This document shows positions 7,950 to 10,777 of a stretch of DNA of 10,777 nt, in pieces. Source of the stretch: Myxococcales bacterium UBA5297 (GTDB lineage: Bacteria > Myxococcota > Myxococcia > Myxococcales > UBA5297); the NCBI GenBank assembly GCA_002408385.1, contig DHSB01000230.1:7331-18107 (forward strand). The letters run 5' to 3'. Position 1 is the stretch's first letter, and every line of letters starts with the position of its first letter. Position numbers and translations under genes: made by a program. The notes below the pieces were generated by a model, which saw nothing but the letters and a program-made list of their open reading frames with translations, was not told the DNA's origin and searched no databases.

Positions 7950-9736
7950 ATGCCGAACTCTACCGCCGAGAAGGGCCGGCGGCGGCTCATCGTCCTCTCC
8001 ATCGATCCACAGGAGCCGACCCGGCTCGCTCGAGTCCACGATCTGAAGCTCGCCGGGCCGGCCCTCGACCTCGCGCTCTCGGCCGACGGGGCGGTCGTCT
8101 ATGTCGCCGCGGGCGGCGCCGGCCTGGTCGCCGTCGATCTGCTGCCCGAGCCTGCCGCGCGGCCCGCGGTCGCCCTCGCCGGCTTCGCCTCCGGCGTGGC
8201 GATCGACGGCGAGCGGGTCTACGTCGCCGCCTGCTCCAACCTGAGCATCGTCGACGCGCCGACGGGCCAGCTCCTCGGCTCGGTCGATCTGCAGAGCGCC
8301 GAGGGCCAGGCGCCCCGGCCGGTCAAGGACGTGATCGCGCAGGGCAATTACGCCTTCGCCGCCGCGGGGCGCTGGGGCGCGCTCGTCGTCGACGTCTCCG
8401 ATCCGCGGCAGCCCCGCGCGCTGGGCAACCGGACCGTCTCCGACGACCTGCTCTACTACGCGAACGGCCTCGCGCTCTCGCACGGCAACCTCTACATCGC
8501 GGCCGGCGACTGGGGCGTCGACCGGATGAAGGTCGAGGACTTCGCGACGCTCGACGGCCTGGCGATGACCCCGCCGCAGGCCTTCGCCCGCTACTGCACG
8601 CCCTCCGAGGATCCCGCGCGCCAGCCCGCTCCCGAGTTCCAGACGACGCTGCCGCCGCCGCGGGTGCAGGACCCGCTCGACGTGGTGCCGGTCGGCGACA
8701 CGCTGCTCGCGATGGGCGACGCCTCGCGGCTCGGCGTCCGCGCCGTCGACGTCTACCGGCTCGCCGAGGACGGCGCGCACGGGCTCGCCGGGCGCTACGA
8801 GGAGCCCGCGCTCGTCAGCTCCATCGCCGCTGGGCCCGCCGGCGTCGCGCTCGCGGGGAAGCTCTCGGGGCTCTTCTCGCCGGTCGAGGGCGGTCCGCTG
8901 CTCGCGCGCGCCTCGGCGCTTCCCGAGAGCGAGGCTCCGGCGCGGGTCGTCGCCCTGGCCGACGACGGCCGGCTCGTCGCGCTCGATACCCAAGGACAGC
9001 TCACCGTCGATGGCCAGCTCCAGCCGGCTCGAACCCGCTGGTGCCCGCGCTCGCGTTGAGGGGCACTGACCTGGTCGGCGTGCGCGAGGCCGGCGGCATC
9101 GATGTCTTCGGCCTGGGGCCGGGTGGCGCGCTGCTCGAGAAGAGCCTCTCCTCCGCGCCTTTTCGCTACGGCCTGGCGCACGCCTTCCACGGCGGGCGGC
9201 TCTATCTCGCCTCCGGCGACTGGGAGCGGGCGCAGTCCTTCGACCTGGACGCTGAGGACGGCGCGCCCAAGACCCTGGCGACCGCGCTGCTCTCGAACGC
9301 CGAGCTGTCGCGGCCTTCGGCCTGGCGGCACGGCGCGCCGCGGCGGCTGCTGCTGCCGTTCGGCGAGCACGTCGCCGAGATCTCCTCGTTCGGCGGCCAG
9401 GCCACGGGCCTGCTGCATCCGGTGTCGGTCGAGGGCGAGGCGGTGCGCTTCGCGGTTCCCGCCGGGCCCTACGTCGCCGGCATCGCCGGCGCCGACCGGC
9501 TCTGGCTCGTCCAGGGCGACAAGCAGCGCTACCGCACCACCGTCGTCGAGGTGGTCTTCGACGCGCAGGGAGGTTCGAGCGCCCGGTCGCAGGTCTTCCT
9601 CGGCGCGGCCGTGGGGGCGGCCCGGTATGGCGAGCGCATCTACGTCGCCGACCGCGAGGTCGGGGTCCGGGTCTTCGAGACTGGCGCGAGCGGGCTCGTC
9701 CACCTCGGCTCGGCGTCGCTGGAGGTGGAGCGATGA
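7950..9736 (+). pseudogene. LVIVD-repeat beta-propeller protein gene, 5'-truncated and frameshifted
   Basis: The gene encodes a surface or periplasmic-type beta-propeller built from about 45-residue blades, e.g. 'GNYAFAAAGRWGALVVDVS' (132-150) followed by DPRQP, the LVIVD-repeat pattern, and 'GNLYIAAGDWGVDRM' (179-193). The first frame runs 7950-9059. After about codon 358 it changes to 'ARTRWCPRSR' and stops at 9057-9059. The homologous sequence continues at once in the -1 frame ('NPLVPALALRGTDLVGV') to the stop at 9734-9736, where it overlaps the next gene. The related fragment at 6041-6435 has CCC where this copy has CC (9024-9025), so one C is missing. No signal peptide is present: the ATG at 7950 lacks a Shine-Dalgarno and sits at the island junction, and the protein starts mid-blade, so the 5' end seems lost. 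A sequencing error is the alternative for the frameshift only. Function unknown. Confidence 0.75.
9024..9025 (+). other. one-base deletion site causing the frameshift
   Basis: The paralogous fragment reads CAGCCCGGCTC (CCC at 6195-6197) and this copy CAGCCGGCTC. Restoring one C joins the two frames exactly and rebuilds the propeller sequence over the following 230 codons. A sequencing or assembly error in a short C-run would look the same. Confidence 0.7.
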
Positions 9737-10626
9737 GGATCGCCGGCCTGGTCATCCTCGCCGCGTGCGGCAGCGGCTGCTGGCTGCCTCCGTACGAAGA
9801 GACGCAAGCGCCCGACGAGTCGGAGCGGGCCTCGAGGATCGTCGAGGTTGGCCTCGAGTCGGGCGCCTTCCTCGGTCCGGGCGCTCGCTTCAAGGTCGTG
9901 ACCGACGGTCAGGGGGTCGTGCGGGCGCAGTTCGGCACGCGCATGACCTCCAAGCTCGCGAGCCCCGACGCGGTCTTCGAGGCCGACGACTTCCCCGAGG
10001 GGATCGCCTCGATGGTCCTCTCGATAGACGACCGCTGGGAACGGTTCGAGGTCGAGCGGGTCCACGTCGACAGGACTCCGCCCGAGCTCGTGCGGCTCTC
10101 CGGCGCCACCTTGAGGTCGGACGACACGCTCGAGGCGCTGGTGTGGGACGCGGTGATGCTCGACAGGGTCGAGCTCGCGTTCGGCGGCGCCAACAAGGTC
10201 GTCACCCTGCCGCGGGAGCAGGCGACGGCCTCGCTCGTCCGGGCGCGGCTGGCGGCCGACGCGCTGCCGGAAGGGTTCGCCGAGGCGACGGTCCGGGTGG
10301 TGGACGCCGCGGGCAACGAGACGGTCGAGGCGCTCGACCTGCTCGTCGATCGGACGGCGCCCACGGTGGGCATCGTCGCGCCTGTCGCCGGAGCGCAGGT
10401 CTCGGGCGTCTTCGAGGTGCAGGTGCTCGCGGAGGACAACCTCGGCCCGACGACGGTGACGCTGCGCGCCTCCGGCTCGGCGATCGCGGAGGTCTCTGGT
10501 CCGGACGGACGGCTTGTCGTCGATGCGGCGCTCTTTCCTACCGGACCATTGACGATCGAGGCGGTGGCGCGCGACGGAGCGGGAAACCTGAGCGAGGCGG
10601 CGATGGTGTCGGTGGTGGTGCGCTAG
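9733..10626 (+). CDS. lipoprotein with bacterial Ig-like domains
   Basis: A 297-aa protein with a very short signal (R2, 'IAGLVILAA') and a canonical lipobox LAAC, making C12 the likely lipid anchor. A second Cys (C16) follows. Three beta-sandwich modules can be traced: about 35-113, 113-207 (opening 'VDRTPPELV' and closing 'VVDAAGNETV') and 207-297 (opening 'VDRTAPTV' and closing 'VARDGAGNLS'). The DRT-x-P openers and D-x-x-GN closers are typical of bacterial Ig-like surface domains, which mediate adhesion or serve as stalks. Its ATG overlaps the propeller stop (ATGA, 9733-9736) and a GGAGGTGGAG Shine-Dalgarno (9720-9729) lies just upstream, so it was translationally coupled to the propeller gene, probably as a surface complex. 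If the propeller frameshift is real, coupling is lost and expression may fall, although its own ribosome-binding site remains. Confidence 0.85.
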   Translation: MRIAGLVILAACGSGCWLPPYEETQAPDESERASRIVEVGLESGAFLGPGARFKVVTDGQGVVRAQFGTRMTSKLASPDAVFEADDFPEGIASMVLSIDDRWERFEVERVHVDRTPPELVRLSGATLRSDDTLEALVWDAVMLDRVELAFGGANKVVTLPREQATASLVRARLAADALPEGFAEATVRVVDAAGNETVEALDLLVDRTAPTVGIVAPVAGAQVSGVFEVQVLAEDNLGPTTVTLRASGSAIAEVSGPDGRLVVDAALFPTGPLTIEAVARDGAGNLSEAAMVSVVVR

Positions 10627-10642
10627 TGGCGTTCGCACAGCC

Positions 10643-10655
10643 CGGGCATCGCCCG
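10643..10655 (+). terminator. weak hairpin after the Ig-like lipoprotein gene
   Basis: CGGGC (10643-10647) and GCCCG (10651-10655) form a 5-bp stem with a 3-base loop 16 bp after the stop. It is short and lacks a T-run, so it is a weak candidate. Confidence 0.25.
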
Positions 10656-10659
10656 AAGT

Positions 10660-10777
10660 CTACAGGTCGTCAAAAAACGGCTCACAGGTCGTCAGCAGGA
10701 ACCTACAGGTCGTCAGAAACGGCTCACAGGTTGTCTGCAGGAACCTACAGGTCGTCAAAAACGGCTCACAGGTCGTC
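10660..10777 (+). repeat. phased tandem array of a 10-bp motif (ACAGGTCGTC), cut by the window end
   Basis: The motif ACAGGTCGTC starts at 10662, 10684, 10705, 10726 (one change, ACAGGTTGTC), 10747 and 10768. Successive starts are 22, 21, 21, 21 and 21 bases apart. Spacers alternate between an A-rich type (AAAACGGCTC-like) and a GCAGGAACCT-like type, so the array is also a 42-43-bp tandem repeat (units 10660-10702, 10703-10744, 10745 onward). It lies outside any gene and continues beyond the window. Constant 21-base phasing, about two helical turns, suggests protein-binding sites on one DNA face. Simple tandem-repeat expansion is the plain alternative. Confidence 0.85.

Noticed and set aside
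7931..9058. The -1 frame from 7931 as one long 601-codon gene
   Set aside because: Before about 9025 this frame gives Arg/Ala-rich low-complexity sequence; the real propeller blades are in the frame from 7950. Only the part after 9025 is genuine coding sequence.
9015..9059. Programmed ribosomal frameshift in the propeller gene
   Set aside because: There is no slippery heptamer or obvious downstream structure at the site, and the sister copy simply has one more C there. A deletion or sequencing error is simpler.
10660..10777. CRISPR array at the window end
   Set aside because: The repeated core is only about 10 bp, spacers are about 11 bp and themselves recur in two alternating types, and no cas gene is near.

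Overview
The window is about 70% G+C over most of its length and looks like chromosomal DNA of a myxobacterium-like organism (Myxococcota). Three things point there: a Ser/Thr protein kinase with an N-terminal anti-sigma-like zinc motif and a C-terminal TPR half, a divergently encoded sigma-70-like factor resembling the Myxococcales-specific family, and a cluster of secreted or lipid-anchored Cys-rich, beta-propeller and Ig-like proteins. The assignment rests on protein architecture only; no rRNA or other phylogenetic marker is present.

Layout. (1) 73-2820 (-) encodes the kinase. It is divergent across a 145-bp spacer from (2) 2966-3865 (+), a sigma factor. (3) 3953-4828 (+) is a Cys-rich exported protein with four 8-Cys repeats and a probable GTG start. 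It converges on (4) 4955-5773 (-), a stand-alone CpaB/RcpC-type Flp pilus assembly protein, with a strong two-part hairpin between them. (5) 5774-6600 has no intact gene. It holds the cpaB leader, a large inverted repeat, and a 395-bp orphan fragment (6041-6435) about 92% identical by eye to an internal part of the beta-propeller gene further right. (6) 6436 to about 7950 is an island of clearly lower G+C carrying two tightly coupled genes of unknown family: a small lipoprotein (6601-7155) and a secreted protein with a TTG start overlapping the previous stop (7152-7760). (7) 7950-9736 is a LVIVD-type beta-propeller gene, apparently 5'-truncated at the island junction and broken by a one-base deletion near 9024. 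The orphan fragment at 6041-6435 shows what the undisrupted reading frame looks like. (8) 9733-10626 is an Ig-like-domain lipoprotein overlapping the propeller gene by ATGA. (9) 10660 to the window end is an array of a 10-bp motif repeated every 21-22 bp, cut off by the window edge.

How it fits together. The left part is a regulatory pair (kinase and sigma factor) next to envelope genes. The right part is a surface-protein operon (propeller plus Ig-like lipoprotein) that was rearranged: a partial paralogue lies on one side and a foreign-looking two-gene secreted module between. The most novel-looking items are the two-gene module, the rearrangement around it, and the 21-bp-phased repeat array. 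No transposase, integrase, CRISPR array, tRNA or rRNA was recognised.
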